NCBI RefSeq assembly: GCF_001984825.2
Contig: NZ_CP043318.1
Span: forward strand, 1,612,001 to 1,676,000
From: Enterobacter chengduensis
GTDB lineage: Bacteria > Pseudomonadota > Gammaproteobacteria > Enterobacterales > Enterobacteriaceae
Direction of reading: 5' to 3'
DNA: 64,000 bases
Shown: positions 1 to 10,172 of the stretch, piece by piece
Layout: each line of letters opens with the position of its first letter
Position numbering within the stretch: the first letter of the stretch is position 1
The notes under the pieces: generated by a model
Database searches by the model: none
What the model saw: only the letters and a program-made list of their open reading frames with translations
What the model was told of the DNA's origin: nothing
Translations under genes and position numbers: made by a program

Positions 1-343
1 GCGAGTAGAGGCGATAGCGCATGCCAATCCCCCCGACCCAGGTACTCAGCGTCAGGTTGAAGGCGTAGCAAATAAACGACACCAGCATCACCTGGCGTTT
101 AGCCAGCTTGTGGCCGCAGTATGCCCGGCCCAGCAGGTCGTAGCAGCCGTACATCAGATAACTCACGATAACCAGCCCTACCGCGCCCAGCAGCACCATC
201 CGGTTGTAGTTGCGGATGACCTCCCACACCTCTTCCCAGTCAACTTTTTGGGCGTAAACCACCAGCAGAACGGCGACCGCAATAAAGAACACCCAGGTAA
301 GAACTTTTTTCGCAAGCCGCCAGCGCGGATGTGATTTCGACAT
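1..343 (-). CDS. ybhN: YbhN, integral membrane protein (partial, N-terminal part)
   Basis: Only the first 114 codons are inside the window; the rest lies beyond base 1. The visible part starts [13 protein letters not shown] and has hydrophobic segments at about residues 14-31 and 45-65, as in the UPF0104/AglD-like family of polytopic inner-membrane proteins related to the lysyl-phosphatidylglycerol synthase membrane domain. The biochemical role is not established. The ATG (343-341) shares one base with the clsB stop, so the gene is the last of a ybhP-clsB-ybhN operon with translational coupling. The neighbouring cardiolipin synthase suggests a role in membrane lipid biology, which is inference. 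Confidence 0.9.
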   Translation of the reverse strand, partial: MSKSHPRWRLAKKVLTWVFFIAVAVLLVVYAQKVDWEEVWEVIRNYNRMVLLGAVGLVIVSYLMYGCYDLLGRAYCGHKLAKRQVMLVSFICYAFNLTLSTWVGGIGMRYRLYS

Positions 344-1581
344 CAGGGTTTGCCTCCGTCTTCCGCCTCAACGCGGTCCTGGGTTTCCATTTCGGGCTGT
401 ACCGGCGGGTCGACCTGCGCCAGCTTCGGCGTATGCGCCGGCAGCCAGCCGACCATCGCCGGGAAATGGCGCAGGAAGTGGAACACCACTACGCTGATGC
501 CCAGGTTCCACCAGGTGCGTTTCGGCACCATAGACTCATCCACGCGCACGCAGTCGTTAACGATCAGCGCCTGCAGGTTGTCCCGCAGGGTCTGGTTAAA
601 CTGGCGATCGTGAATGATCAGGTTGGCTTCAAGATTGAGCGACAGGCTCAGCGGATCCAGGTTGCTGGATCCGACGGTGGCCCAGTGATCGTCCATCAGC
701 GCCACTTTGCCGTGCAGCGGTCGGCGGCGATATTCGTAGATCTGAACGCCACCTTTGACCAGGTAGTTATACAGCAGCCGAGCGCCGACTTTGACGATCG
801 GCATATCCGGCTCGCCCTGCACAATCAGCTTCACCCGTACCCCGCGCCGGGCCGCGCTGCGCATGGCGTGCAGCAGGCGATAGCCCGGGAAAAAGTAGGC
901 GTTAGCAATGATCACCTCGCGCTTCGCGTTGGCGAGCATCTTCAGGTAATGGCGTTCAATATCGTCCCGGTGCTCGCCGTTGTCGCGCCAGACGAAAAGG
1001 GCCTGCGCTTCGCCGGGCTTGCGGTTCTCCTCCGGGCGATGGCGGCGTTTCCACCAGCGGCGAACGGCCTCTTTCCCCGGCAGGTTCTCCAGTTCGAATA
1101 ATACGATGTCCTGCACTACCGGGCCCTCAATGCGAATGGCGTAATCCTGCTTCGCTTCCGGGCCGTAGTCGGACATGTGCTCGGCGGAGTAGTTAATGCC
1201 GCCGACAAACGCCACCGTCTCATCCACCACCACAATTTTGCGGTGCATCCGGCGGAAAAGGTTGGTCCGCATGCCGAACAGGCGCGGACCGGGATCGTAG
1301 TAGCGGAACACCACGCCCGCAGCGGTCAGTTCATTGACGAAACCGTCGCTGAGGTCCGGCGAGCCGTAGCCATCCAGCAGCACTTCAATTTTGATGCCGC
1401 GTCGGGCGGCGCGCAGCAGCACGCCGTGCAGCTGTTTGCCGACGTTATCTTCGAACCAGATAAAGGTTTCGAGGATCACTCTCTGCTTAGCGTTATCAAT
1501 CGCCTTAAAGACGGCCGGGTAATACTCATCGCCGTTGACCAGCAGCGAGATCCGGTTGCCTTCCTGCCAGGAACATTTCAT
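343..1581 (-). CDS. clsB: Cardiolipin synthase B
   Basis: 412 residues, phospholipase D superfamily. Two HKD motifs are readable: [16 protein letters not shown] near residue 113 and [18 protein letters not shown] near 290. Each supplies the histidine, lysine and aspartate of a PLD half-site. The family joins two phosphatidylglycerol molecules, or phosphatidylglycerol and phosphatidylethanolamine, at the inner membrane to make cardiolipin. There is no N-terminal transmembrane pair, which separates ClsB from ClsA. The start overlaps the ybhP stop by four bases (ATGA), and the stop overlaps the ybhN start, so the three genes form one tight operon. The C-terminus is proline- and acid-rich, as is usual for ClsB. 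Confidence 0.96.
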   Translation of the reverse strand: MKCSWQEGNRISLLVNGDEYYPAVFKAIDNAKQRVILETFIWFEDNVGKQLHGVLLRAARRGIKIEVLLDGYGSPDLSDGFVNELTAAGVVFRYYDPGPRLFGMRTNLFRRMHRKIVVVDETVAFVGGINYSAEHMSDYGPEAKQDYAIRIEGPVVQDIVLFELENLPGKEAVRRWWKRRHRPEENRKPGEAQALFVWRDNGEHRDDIERHYLKMLANAKREVIIANAYFFPGYRLLHAMRSAARRGVRVKLIVQGEPDMPIVKVGARLLYNYLVKGGVQIYEYRRRPLHGKVALMDDHWATVGSSNLDPLSLSLNLEANLIIHDRQFNQTLRDNLQALIVNDCVRVDESMVPKRTWWNLGISVVVFHFLRHFPAMVGWLPAHTPKLAQVDPPVQPEMETQDRVEAEDGGKP

Positions 1582-2339
1582 AGGTGGATCTCCGCGCTGA
1601 GCGGGGCATGGTCGGAAAGATGTCGCCAGTTGAGGAGCGCCAGGGCGGTCGGGCTGCTGGCGTGGGCATTTTTCACGTAGATGCGGTCAAGCCGGAGCAG
1701 CGGGAAACGGACCGGAAAGGTGCGCGCAGGCCTGCCGTTGGCGCGAGTAAAAATCTCCTCCAGCCCGGCCTGCACCTTCAGCCGATGGTTTGCCCGCTGC
1801 CGCCAGTCGTTGAAATCGCCCGCCACCACTACCGGTTCACCTTCGGGAAGCGCGTTGGCCCAGTCGGCCAGCATATTCAGCTGCGCCTGACGATGGGCCT
1901 CGCGCAGGCCAAGGTGAACACAGCCGACATGGATGGGCTGCTCAAGGTCGGGCGGGGTAATGCGGCAGTAAAGCAGGCCGCGCTTTTCGCTTTCTCCGAC
2001 GGAAACGTCGCGGTTTTCATAATATTCAATAGGGTAGCGGGACAGCACCGCGTTGCCGTGGTGGCCTTCCGGATAGACCGCGTTGCGGCCGTAGGCGTAA
2101 TCGCTCCACATGGTGTCGGCCAGAAATTCATAGTGCGGCGTGTCGGGCCAGTTCTCAAAGTGGAGCGGATGGACTTCGTGTGCGCCCATCACCTCCTGCA
2201 GGCAGACAATATCGGCGCTGACGGTGCGTACCGCGTCGCGCAGCTCCGGTAAAATGAAGCGGCGGTTAAATGCCGTGAAGCCTTTATGAATGTTTATCGT
2301 CAGCACCTTAAGCGAGAAATGCTGCATTTTTTGAGTCAT
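1578..2339 (-). CDS. ybhP: YbhP, endonuclease/exonuclease/phosphatase-fold protein
   Basis: 253 residues, exonuclease-endonuclease-phosphatase superfamily. Visible signatures are the metal-binding glutamate in DIVCLQEV near residue 47, GDFNDWR near 170 and the C-terminal [10 protein letters not shown]. These are the usual asparagine, aspartate and histidine catalytic elements of the fold. No signal peptide is evident. The substrate is unknown: phosphodiesters in lipids or nucleic acids are both possible, and its place directly ahead of clsB favours a membrane-lipid link (inference). It is the first gene of the ybhP-clsB-ybhN operon and is divergent from ybhQ across a 133-base gap. Confidence 0.93.
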   Translation of the reverse strand: MTQKMQHFSLKVLTINIHKGFTAFNRRFILPELRDAVRTVSADIVCLQEVMGAHEVHPLHFENWPDTPHYEFLADTMWSDYAYGRNAVYPEGHHGNAVLSRYPIEYYENRDVSVGESEKRGLLYCRITPPDLEQPIHVGCVHLGLREAHRQAQLNMLADWANALPEGEPVVVAGDFNDWRQRANHRLKVQAGLEEIFTRANGRPARTFPVRFPLLRLDRIYVKNAHASSPTALALLNWRHLSDHAPLSAEIHL

Positions 2340-2472
2340 AAGCCCCTTCCTGAGTGACTATCCCAATGAAAATAAAGTGTAGTCGGCGTCACAAAAAGAT
2401 GCGGCGTTACGGAATTTTCCGTAAAGTGCGGTAGTCTGATTAAGCAGAGAAAAATCCTTCAGGAGAGAAGCC

Positions 2473-2883
2473 ATGAAGTGGCAACAACGTGTTCGTGTCG
2501 CAACGGGGTTAAGTTGCTGGCAGATAATGTTGCATTTAATGGTCGTGGCCGTGCTGGTGATGGGCTGGATGAGCGGCACGCTGGTGCGTGTTGGCCTGGG
2601 GCTATGCGTCCTTTATGGCGTCACCGTGCTGTCGATGCTGTTCTTACAGCGCCACCATGAAGCGCGCTGGCGCGAGGTGGGTGACGTGCTCGAAGAGCTC
2701 ACCACCACCTGGTATTTTGGTGCGGCGATGATCGTGCTGTGGCTGCTGTCACGCGTGCTGCAAAACAACCTGCTGCTGGCCCTGGCGGGTCTGGCTATCC
2801 TCGCAGGGCCTGCGGTCGTCTCGTTGCTGACCAAAGAGAAAAAGCTACGCGATGTTGCGTCTAAACATCGCGTACGCCACTGA
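2473..2883 (+). CDS. ybhQ: YbhQ, small inner-membrane protein
   Basis: 136 residues starting [12 protein letters not shown], with about four hydrophobic segments (roughly 17-35, 38-56, 76-92 and 98-115) and a basic C-terminus ending in HRVRH. It matches the E. coli YbhQ length and sequence as I recall them; no function is established. The start is preceded by AGGAGAGAAGCC, a good ribosome-binding site. The last 39 bases run antisense to the end of ybhR, so the two convergent genes physically share coding DNA. Confidence 0.9.
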   Translation: MKWQQRVRVATGLSCWQIMLHLMVVAVLVMGWMSGTLVRVGLGLCVLYGVTVLSMLFLQRHHEARWREVGDVLEELTTTWYFGAAMIVLWLLSRVLQNNLLLALAGLAILAGPAVVSLLTKEKKLRDVASKHRVRH

Positions 2884-3951
2884 GCCCGTCGTGGCCGCGA
2901 TGACCAGTAGCGGCCACAAACTTCCCCAGACAATATCCAGACTCGCATCCTTCAGATAGATCTGCTTGGTGATGTCCGTAAAGTGGCGAATCGGGTTTAT
3001 CCACGTCAGATCCTGGAGCCACACCGGCATGTTCTCGACGGGGGAAACGTACCCGGAGAGCAAAATCGCGGGCATCATAAAGACGAATACCCCGATAAAC
3101 GCCTGCTGCTGCGTTGAGCAGAGCGCCGAAATTAACAGCCCAAACCCCACCAGCGACAGCCCGTAAATCACCATCGTGAAGTAAAACAGCGCCAGCGAAC
3201 CGGCAAACGGGATCTGGTAGGCCCAAATTCCCACCCCCAGCACGATGGTGGCCTGGAAGGTCGCAACGATCAGCGCCGGCACCGCTTTGCCGACGAAAAT
3301 TTGCCAGGTGGCGAGCGGGGAGACCAGCAGCTGATCCAGCGTGCCCTGTTCGCGCTCGCGGGCGACGGAGAGGGAGGTGACGATCATCACCCCTATGGTG
3401 GTGATCATGGCGATCAGCGACGGCACCACGAACCACTTGTAGTCCAGATTCGGGTTGTACCAGTTGCGCACCACCAGCTCGCTGTTGTTGGGCTTCGGTT
3501 TACCGTCCATCAGCTCCTGCTGGTAATCCTTCACCACCTGCTGCAGATAGTTGGCCGCGATCTGGGCGCTGTTGGAGTTGCGCCCGTCGAGGATCAGCTG
3601 CATCGGCGCGGTCTGGAAGGTGTCCAGATTGCGGGAAAAATCCGCCGGGAAGCGCACCAGCAGCAGGGCTTTTTGCGTATCGATGGTCGGCTGGATTTCC
3701 TGCGGGCTTTTCAGCAGCAGGATGTGGGTAAAGGCTTTTGCCCGGGCAAAACGCTGCGTCAGCTCGACGGAATGCCTGCCGTTGTCCTCGTTGTAAATGG
3801 CAATGGTGGCGTTGGTCACCTCAAGCGTTGCGGCAAACGGGAACAGCAAAACCTGGATCAGCACCGGCAATACCAGAATGGCGCGGGTTTGCGGCTCGCG
3901 CAGCAGGGACTGCAGCTCTTTGCGTATTAACGTCCATAGTCGGTGAAACAT
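2845..3951 (-). CDS. ybhR: ABC exporter permease YbhR
   Basis: 368 residues, ABC-2 type permease. A transmembrane anchor sits near residues 20-40, a large periplasmic domain spans about 40-170, and five further membrane segments follow (about 175-365). It contains the family motif [15 protein letters not shown] after the second helix. It pairs with YbhS and the double ATPase YbhF. In E. coli the YbhGFSR system has been linked to export of cephalosporin-type drugs, chloramphenicol and cations, under CecR control. It is the last gene of cecR-ybhG-ybhF-ybhS-ybhR, nine bases behind ybhS. Its 3' end overlaps ybhQ by 39 bases on the opposite strand. Confidence 0.94.
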   Translation of the reverse strand: MFHRLWTLIRKELQSLLREPQTRAILVLPVLIQVLLFPFAATLEVTNATIAIYNEDNGRHSVELTQRFARAKAFTHILLLKSPQEIQPTIDTQKALLLVRFPADFSRNLDTFQTAPMQLILDGRNSNSAQIAANYLQQVVKDYQQELMDGKPKPNNSELVVRNWYNPNLDYKWFVVPSLIAMITTIGVMIVTSLSVAREREQGTLDQLLVSPLATWQIFVGKAVPALIVATFQATIVLGVGIWAYQIPFAGSLALFYFTMVIYGLSLVGFGLLISALCSTQQQAFIGVFVFMMPAILLSGYVSPVENMPVWLQDLTWINPIRHFTDITKQIYLKDASLDIVWGSLWPLLVIAATTGSVAYAMFRRNIA

Positions 3952-3960
3952 GTTCGCTCC

Positions 3961-5094
3961 TTAATCCAGACGCCGTCTGGTTTTCAACCACGTCAATCCG
4001 ATAAACATCACCGCTGACGCCATTAAAAACAGCGTGTTGATAATCAGCACCACCGGAATATTCCCCGCGAGGAACAGGCTTTGCAGCGTGCTCACGAAGT
4101 AGCGCGCCGGAATGATGTAGGTCACGGCGCGGATGACGGCAGGCATACTGTCTATCTGGAAAATAAACCCGGACAGCATAATCGACGGCAAAAAGGCGGC
4201 GTTGAGCGCCACCTGGGCGGCGTTAAACTGGTTGCGGGTGATGGTGGAGATGAGCAGCCCCATCCCCAGCGTGCTGAGTAAAAACAGGCTGGTGATAAAG
4301 AACAGCACCACCAGCGAGCCGCGGTACGGCACGCCGAGGATAAAGACGGCGACCAGCATGCAGAGCAGCATCGCCAGCATGCCGAGGAAGTAGTAGGGTA
4401 TCAGCTTGCACAGCAGCAGCTCGACCCGCGTCACTTCGGTTGAAAGCAGCGCCTCCATGGTGCCGCGCTCCCACTCGCGGGCGATCACCAGCGAGGTCAG
4501 GATCGCGCCAATGACCGTCATGATAATCGTCACCGCGCCCGGAATAATAAAGTGCTGGCTGATGGCGGCGGGGTTGAACCAGTAGCGCGTCTGCACGTCA
4601 ATCAGCGGCTTAAATTCTTCCCCCCGATCTTCCGCGCGCTGCATCTGCCAGAGCTGCCAGATCCCCTCCGCGTAGCCCTGCACGAAGTTCGCGGTGTTCG
4701 GCTCGCTGCCGTCGGTGATCACCTGGATCGGCGCATCGGTGTTCGCCCGCGCCATGTTGGCGGCAAAATCCACCGGAATAACGATCAGGCCGCGAATTTT
4801 CCCGGCCTGCATCTTCTGGATCAGTTCCTGGCGGCTGTCGCTGATGGTGGCATCAATGTAGGGCGAGCCGGTCATGGCGTGGGTGAAGCTCAGCGCCTCT
4901 TCGCTCTGCTGCTCCAGCAAAATCCCGACCCGCAGCCTGCTGGAGTCCAGGTTAATGCCGTAGCCGAAGATAAACAGCAGCAGCAGGGGGATCACCACCG
5001 CAATCAGCCAGCTGCTGGGGTCACGCACGATCTGCCGCGTCTCTTTAATGCATAGCGCCCGCACCCGGCGCCAGGAAATGGCGTTACTGCGCAT
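3961..5094 (-). CDS. ybhS: ABC exporter permease YbhS
   Basis: 377 residues from the ATG at 5094-5092 ([15 protein letters not shown]). The frame is open further upstream, but this start gives the usual family length, so the extra 24 codons were rejected. ABC-2 permease with one N-terminal helix (about 25-45), a periplasmic domain (about 45-165) and five C-terminal helices. The motif [18 protein letters not shown] is the YbhS counterpart of the YbhR loop. It overlaps the end of ybhF by 11 bases and lies nine bases before ybhR, so both permeases are probably made together and heterodimerise. Confidence 0.94.
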   Translation of the reverse strand: MRSNAISWRRVRALCIKETRQIVRDPSSWLIAVVIPLLLLFIFGYGINLDSSRLRVGILLEQQSEEALSFTHAMTGSPYIDATISDSRQELIQKMQAGKIRGLIVIPVDFAANMARANTDAPIQVITDGSEPNTANFVQGYAEGIWQLWQMQRAEDRGEEFKPLIDVQTRYWFNPAAISQHFIIPGAVTIIMTVIGAILTSLVIAREWERGTMEALLSTEVTRVELLLCKLIPYYFLGMLAMLLCMLVAVFILGVPYRGSLVVLFFITSLFLLSTLGMGLLISTITRNQFNAAQVALNAAFLPSIMLSGFIFQIDSMPAVIRAVTYIIPARYFVSTLQSLFLAGNIPVVLIINTLFLMASAVMFIGLTWLKTRRRLD

Positions 5095-6823
5095 GGGTAT
5101 TCTCCTTATCCCAGTCGTGGATGAGGGTGATAAACGCCTGCTCCATGGTCGGGTCCGGGACCTCATCGTCGGCGGCCTGGTTTTTCAGGTCGTCCGGCGT
5201 GCCGTGGGCAATCAGCTTGCCGCGATAGACCAGCCCGATGCGGTCGCAGTACTCCGCCTCGTCCATGAAGTGGGTGGTCACCATCACGGTCACCCCTTTT
5301 TCCACCATGCTGTTGATGTGCAGCCAGAACTCGCGGCGGGTGAGGGGATCAACGCCGGAGGTCGGCTCATCGAGAAACAGAATATCCGGCTCGTGCATCA
5401 GCGAGCAGGCCAGCGCGAGGCGCTGCTTAAAGCCGAGGGGCAGTTCGTCGGTGGCGTGGGAGGCAATGTTGGTTAACCCGAAGGCGTCGCTCATGCGGCG
5501 GATTTTCTCGCTCTGGGCGCGCCCGCGCAGGCCGTATACCCCGGAGAAAAAGCGCAGATTCTGCTCGACGGTCAGGTTGCCATACAGCGAGAATTTCTGC
5601 GCCATATAGCCCAGATGCTGACGCGCCTTGCCGGAGCTGACCTTAAGGTCCATATCCAGCACCAGCGCCTTGCCGGACGTCGGCACCAGCAGGCCGCACA
5701 TCATCTTAAAGGTGGTCGATTTCCCCGCGCCGTTCGGCCCGAGCAGGCCAAAAATCTCGCCGCGTTTTACCGCGAAGTTGACGTTATCGGTGGCGGCGAA
5801 ATCGCCGAATTTTTTGGTGAGGGATTTCGCTTCAATCACCGTTTCCCCCGGCGTGCCCTCCACCGTGTGCAGAATGGCGCCGAGAGGAGACTCCGACGTC
5901 CCCGCGCCGCCCAGCAGGTCGATAAAGGCGTCCTCAAAGCGCGGCGTTGTCTCTTCCACTTCGATCTCAGGCATGCCGGGCGCGCGGCGAATATCGTCGA
6001 CGTTGGCCTCTTTTTTGAGGATCGCCCGCACCGAGCGGCCCTGAATCATCCCGTCGCTGACCTGCGGCAGCCTGAGCACCCGCTGCAGCAGCCTGCGGTT
6101 GGACTCCTGCGGGCTGTGCAGCAGGAAGCTGCGCCCGGCCATGCTCTGGGTCAGCGTCGTCGGCTCGCCCTGATAAAGCAGTTCGCCCTCGTTCATCAGC
6201 AGCACGTCCCGGCACTGTTCGGCTTCGTCGAGGTAGGAGGTGCTCCAGAGGATCAGCATCCCGTCGCCCGCCAGCTCGTGCACCATCTGCCACAGCTCGC
6301 GGCGGGAAATCGGGTCCACGCCCACGCCGGGCTCGTCCAGCAGCAGCACCTTCGGCTCGCCCACCAGCGTGCAGGCCAGCCCCAGCTTCTGCTTCATCCC
6401 GCCGGAAAGCTTGCCCGCCAGCCGGTCGGTGAACGGGCCGAGGGAGGTAAACTCCAGCAGCCGGGCGAAGGTGTTTTGTCGCGTTTCGCCGGTGACGCTG
6501 CGCAGGTCGGCGTACAGGTTCAGGTTTTCCATCACCGTCAGGTCTTCATACAGGCCAAACTTCTGCGGCATGTACCCGAGCATGGCGTGGAGCGCGCCGT
6601 CATCTTTGATCGGGTCAAGGCCCAGCACGCTGGCCGAGCCTTCATCCGGCTTCAGCAGACCGGCCAGCATTCGCATCAGCGTGGTTTTGCCCGCCCCGTC
6701 CGGGCCGACCAGCCCGGTGACATAGCCTTTCTGGATGGTGCAGTTCAGCGGCGCGACCGCCGGTTTGTCCATCCCCTTAAAGCGTTTAACCAGATTGCTG
6801 AGCTGAATAACCGCGTCATTCAT
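5084..6823 (-). CDS. ybhF: Double ABC ATPase YbhF
   Basis: 579 residues with two nucleotide-binding domains. Domain 1 (about 5-230) has Walker [10 protein letters not shown], signature LSGGMKQKL and Walker [14 protein letters not shown]. Domain 2 (about 330-555) has Walker [10 protein letters not shown], a degenerate signature LPLGFKQRL and Walker [14 protein letters not shown]. The altered second signature is also found in E. coli YbhF, so it is a family trait and not damage here; one of the two ATP sites may hydrolyse poorly. YbhF powers the YbhS/YbhR permeases. It overlaps ybhG by 8 bases and ybhS by 11. Confidence 0.95.
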   Translation of the reverse strand: MNDAVIQLSNLVKRFKGMDKPAVAPLNCTIQKGYVTGLVGPDGAGKTTLMRMLAGLLKPDEGSASVLGLDPIKDDGALHAMLGYMPQKFGLYEDLTVMENLNLYADLRSVTGETRQNTFARLLEFTSLGPFTDRLAGKLSGGMKQKLGLACTLVGEPKVLLLDEPGVGVDPISRRELWQMVHELAGDGMLILWSTSYLDEAEQCRDVLLMNEGELLYQGEPTTLTQSMAGRSFLLHSPQESNRRLLQRVLRLPQVSDGMIQGRSVRAILKKEANVDDIRRAPGMPEIEVEETTPRFEDAFIDLLGGAGTSESPLGAILHTVEGTPGETVIEAKSLTKKFGDFAATDNVNFAVKRGEIFGLLGPNGAGKSTTFKMMCGLLVPTSGKALVLDMDLKVSSGKARQHLGYMAQKFSLYGNLTVEQNLRFFSGVYGLRGRAQSEKIRRMSDAFGLTNIASHATDELPLGFKQRLALACSLMHEPDILFLDEPTSGVDPLTRREFWLHINSMVEKGVTVMVTTHFMDEAEYCDRIGLVYRGKLIAHGTPDDLKNQAADDEVPDPTMEQAFITLIHDWDKENTHAQ

Positions 6824-7811
6824 GTCGTTCCCCGTTGTTCACTTTTACGGTGACGGGCATGCCCTGACGCAGGGCGTCGTCCGCATCGGTGACGATGATG
6901 CGCAGGCGATACACGAGGTCGGTACGCAGGTCCGGCGTTTCAACGGTTTTCGGCGTGAATTCGGCGGTAGGGGAGACGAAGCCCACCTTGCCGTGATACG
7001 GCTTGTCCGGGCGACCGTCGGTATAGAGCAGCAGCTCGCGGCCCGGCTGCATCTGGCCGAGATTCGGCTCGTCAATGTAGGCGCGCACCCAGACCGGGCG
7101 GGTCAGGGAGAGCGTTAAGACGGTGCTGCCCGCGCTGAGCATGCTGCCCGGCTCCACGGCGCGGGTCATCAGCGTGCCGTCAGACGGCGCGATTAAGGTG
7201 GTGTCGTGCAGATCCAGCTGCGCCTGGGCCAGCTGCGCCTGAGCCTGTTCAAGGCTGGCTTTGGCCTGGGCAATGTCCTGCGGGCGGTTACCGGTGTGGT
7301 ACTGGCTTAATTTATCCTGCGCGGACTTCAGCGTCGCCTGCGCCTGGTCGCGGGACGAGCGCGCATTCTCCAGATCGTTAGCGGAGATGGTGCGGCTTTT
7401 CCACAGCCCCTGCTGGCGCGCGTAGAAGTTCTGCGCGTAGTCGTAGGCCGCCTGCGCCTGCTTAACGGCCGCCGCGGCCTGGGCGATCTCTTCGTCGCGA
7501 TAGCCGGCCAGCATCAGATCGTACTGCGCCTGGGCGACGGAGACGCCCGCTTTGGCCTGCATGAGGGCGTTCTCGTAGGGCGCTTTATCCAGCACGCCCA
7601 GCGTCTGCCCGGTTTTAATGGCATCGCCTTCGTCAACGCTCAGCGAGGCGAGACGTCCGCCGACGCGGAAGCTCATGTTCACCGTGCGAATATCCACGTT
7701 ACCGTACAGCGTCAGGCCTTTATCCTGATGGCTCTGATACCACAGCCATCCACCGACGCCCGCGGCAAGCAAAACAACAACCACCAGAATGATGGCGACA
7801 GGTTTTTTCAT
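6816..7811 (-). CDS. ybhG: Periplasmic adaptor (HlyD family) YbhG
   Basis: 331 residues. A single N-terminal membrane anchor (about 5-26) is followed by a biotinyl-lipoyl half-domain with [16 protein letters not shown] (about 60-75), a long alanine/glutamine-rich coiled-coil hairpin (about 80-210), the second lipoyl half ([17 protein letters not shown]) and a beta-barrel. This is the usual membrane-fusion-protein order. It should bridge the YbhFSR ABC exporter to an outer-membrane channel, probably TolC, since no channel gene is adjacent. The ATG overlaps the cecR stop by four bases. Confidence 0.94.
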   Translation of the reverse strand: MKKPVAIILVVVVLLAAGVGGWLWYQSHQDKGLTLYGNVDIRTVNMSFRVGGRLASLSVDEGDAIKTGQTLGVLDKAPYENALMQAKAGVSVAQAQYDLMLAGYRDEEIAQAAAAVKQAQAAYDYAQNFYARQQGLWKSRTISANDLENARSSRDQAQATLKSAQDKLSQYHTGNRPQDIAQAKASLEQAQAQLAQAQLDLHDTTLIAPSDGTLMTRAVEPGSMLSAGSTVLTLSLTRPVWVRAYIDEPNLGQMQPGRELLLYTDGRPDKPYHGKVGFVSPTAEFTPKTVETPDLRTDLVYRLRIIVTDADDALRQGMPVTVKVNNGERHE

Positions 7812-8485
7812 GACTTCAGGCTCCTTTGCGTTAAGCCTTGCAGGATCAGATCGAGATGACAGGCGATGACCTGGCCAATCTGCGCGGCTTTATCCTCATC
7901 AAATTGTGTCCAGCCGGTGCGTAACAGGATGGTTTCCCGGCCCAGACGGAAGGCAAGGATCTCACCCAGCAGGGCGTGGGTATGCAAAATGGTCTCGGTA
8001 TCGTTGGCATTGCGCCCGGTATAGGCGGCGATCAGCCGGGTCAGGTGGGTATGCATCGGGGCAATCACCCGATCGTGTACCCGCTGATAGGCGGCAGTGG
8101 GGGAGAGCTGCTCCCGGGAGATAAACTTGCTCAGGTTGAGCGTATCGTCGTGCGTCAGCAGGCGAATCATATTGTGGCAGGCAGTGAGAATAAGCTCGCG
8201 AACGGCGGCGCGATCGGGCGACGGCTCGCCGAGCAGCGCGGTGGCTTCCTCAACGTGCGGCTGAAACTGCGTACCGATAAAATCGGCGATCCAGTCGGCG
8301 CAGGCGAGATATAAATCCTCTTTTGAGCCAAAATAGTAAGTAATCGTCGCAATGTTCTGCCCGGCCAGCGCGGCAATATCGCGCGTGGTCGCATGCAGCC
8401 CGTACTCGCCAAACTGCGCCAGCGCGGCGGCGATAAGCTGATTTTTGGCCTGTTCACCTTTGCTTGTTGTGGGTGTCGTATTCAT
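7808..8485 (-). CDS. cecR: TetR-family repressor CecR
   Basis: 225 residues. The N-terminal helix-turn-helix (about 15-60) includes [31 protein letters not shown], written here as its two halves [14 protein letters not shown] and [14 protein letters not shown], followed by a ligand-binding domain. In E. coli CecR (formerly YbiH) controls the ybh exporter operon and rhlE and influences sensitivity to cefoperazone and chloramphenicol. Here it is the first gene of the exporter operon and is divergent from rhlE. A perfect 20-base palindrome lies 14 bases upstream of its ATG, which fits autoregulation. Confidence 0.93.
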   Translation of the reverse strand: MNTTPTTSKGEQAKNQLIAAALAQFGEYGLHATTRDIAALAGQNIATITYYFGSKEDLYLACADWIADFIGTQFQPHVEEATALLGEPSPDRAAVRELILTACHNMIRLLTHDDTLNLSKFISREQLSPTAAYQRVHDRVIAPMHTHLTRLIAAYTGRNANDTETILHTHALLGEILAFRLGRETILLRTGWTQFDEDKAAQIGQVIACHLDLILQGLTQRSLKS

Positions 8486-8499
8486 GGCAGCAGTAAAAA

Positions 8500-8519
8500 T
8501 TAATCAATCGATTGATTAA
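8500..8519. promoter_or_regulatory. CecR operator (perfect palindrome)
   Basis: TTAATCAATCGATTGATTAA is a perfect 20-base palindrome between the divergent cecR and rhlE genes. TetR repressors bind such sites, and CecR is encoded immediately downstream on the minus strand. Bound repressor would block the cecR-ybhGFSR promoter and could also affect rhlE. The assignment to CecR is inferred from position. Confidence 0.85.
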
Positions 8520-8692
8520 GATTATGCCTGATTCACGCTAACGTCGAGGAAACGCTGAGGGATATTTTATGCGCCACGTCACAAAAGCTGCTACACTCCG
8601 CCCCTTCGCGACATTGTGGTTTTTGTCCTCCCCTATTCGTTATATCTCCCTGAAAACTACACCTGTGACGGTCGGGGCGGTTCGGAGTTTTT

Positions 8693-10075
<1,383 letters not shown>

Positions 10076-10080
10076 TCTGG

Positions 10081-10111
10081 AAGCCCGGTCGTAAAGCCGG
10101 GCTTTTCTTTT
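10081..10111 (+). terminator. rhlE terminator
   Basis: The stem AAGCCCGG / CCGGGCTT (8 bp, 8-base loop) is followed by TTCTTTTT, five bases after the rhlE stop. Confidence 0.9.
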
Positions 10112-10138
10112 TGCGGCAGCGAACAGAAAGTGCCACAA

Positions 10139-10158
10139 TAGTGGCTGTTTATACAGTA
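10139..10158. promoter_or_regulatory. LexA box of dinG
   Basis: TAGTGGCTGTTTATACAGTA lies 15 bases before the dinG start. It fits the SOS-box layout with a strong right half (ATACAGTA) and a weaker left half. As I recall, E. coli dinG has an almost identical box, also weak on the left. DNA damage induction of dinG is therefore expected. Confidence 0.85.
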
Positions 10159-10172
10159 TTTCAGGTTTTCCG

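Noticed and set aside
331..1101. Long plus-strand frame opposite clsB
   Set aside because: Antisense shadow in GC-rich DNA; clsB on the minus strand has intact catalytic motifs.
5615..6853. 412-codon plus-strand frame opposite ybhF
   Set aside because: Antisense shadow; no domain, and ybhF carries both ATPase motif sets.
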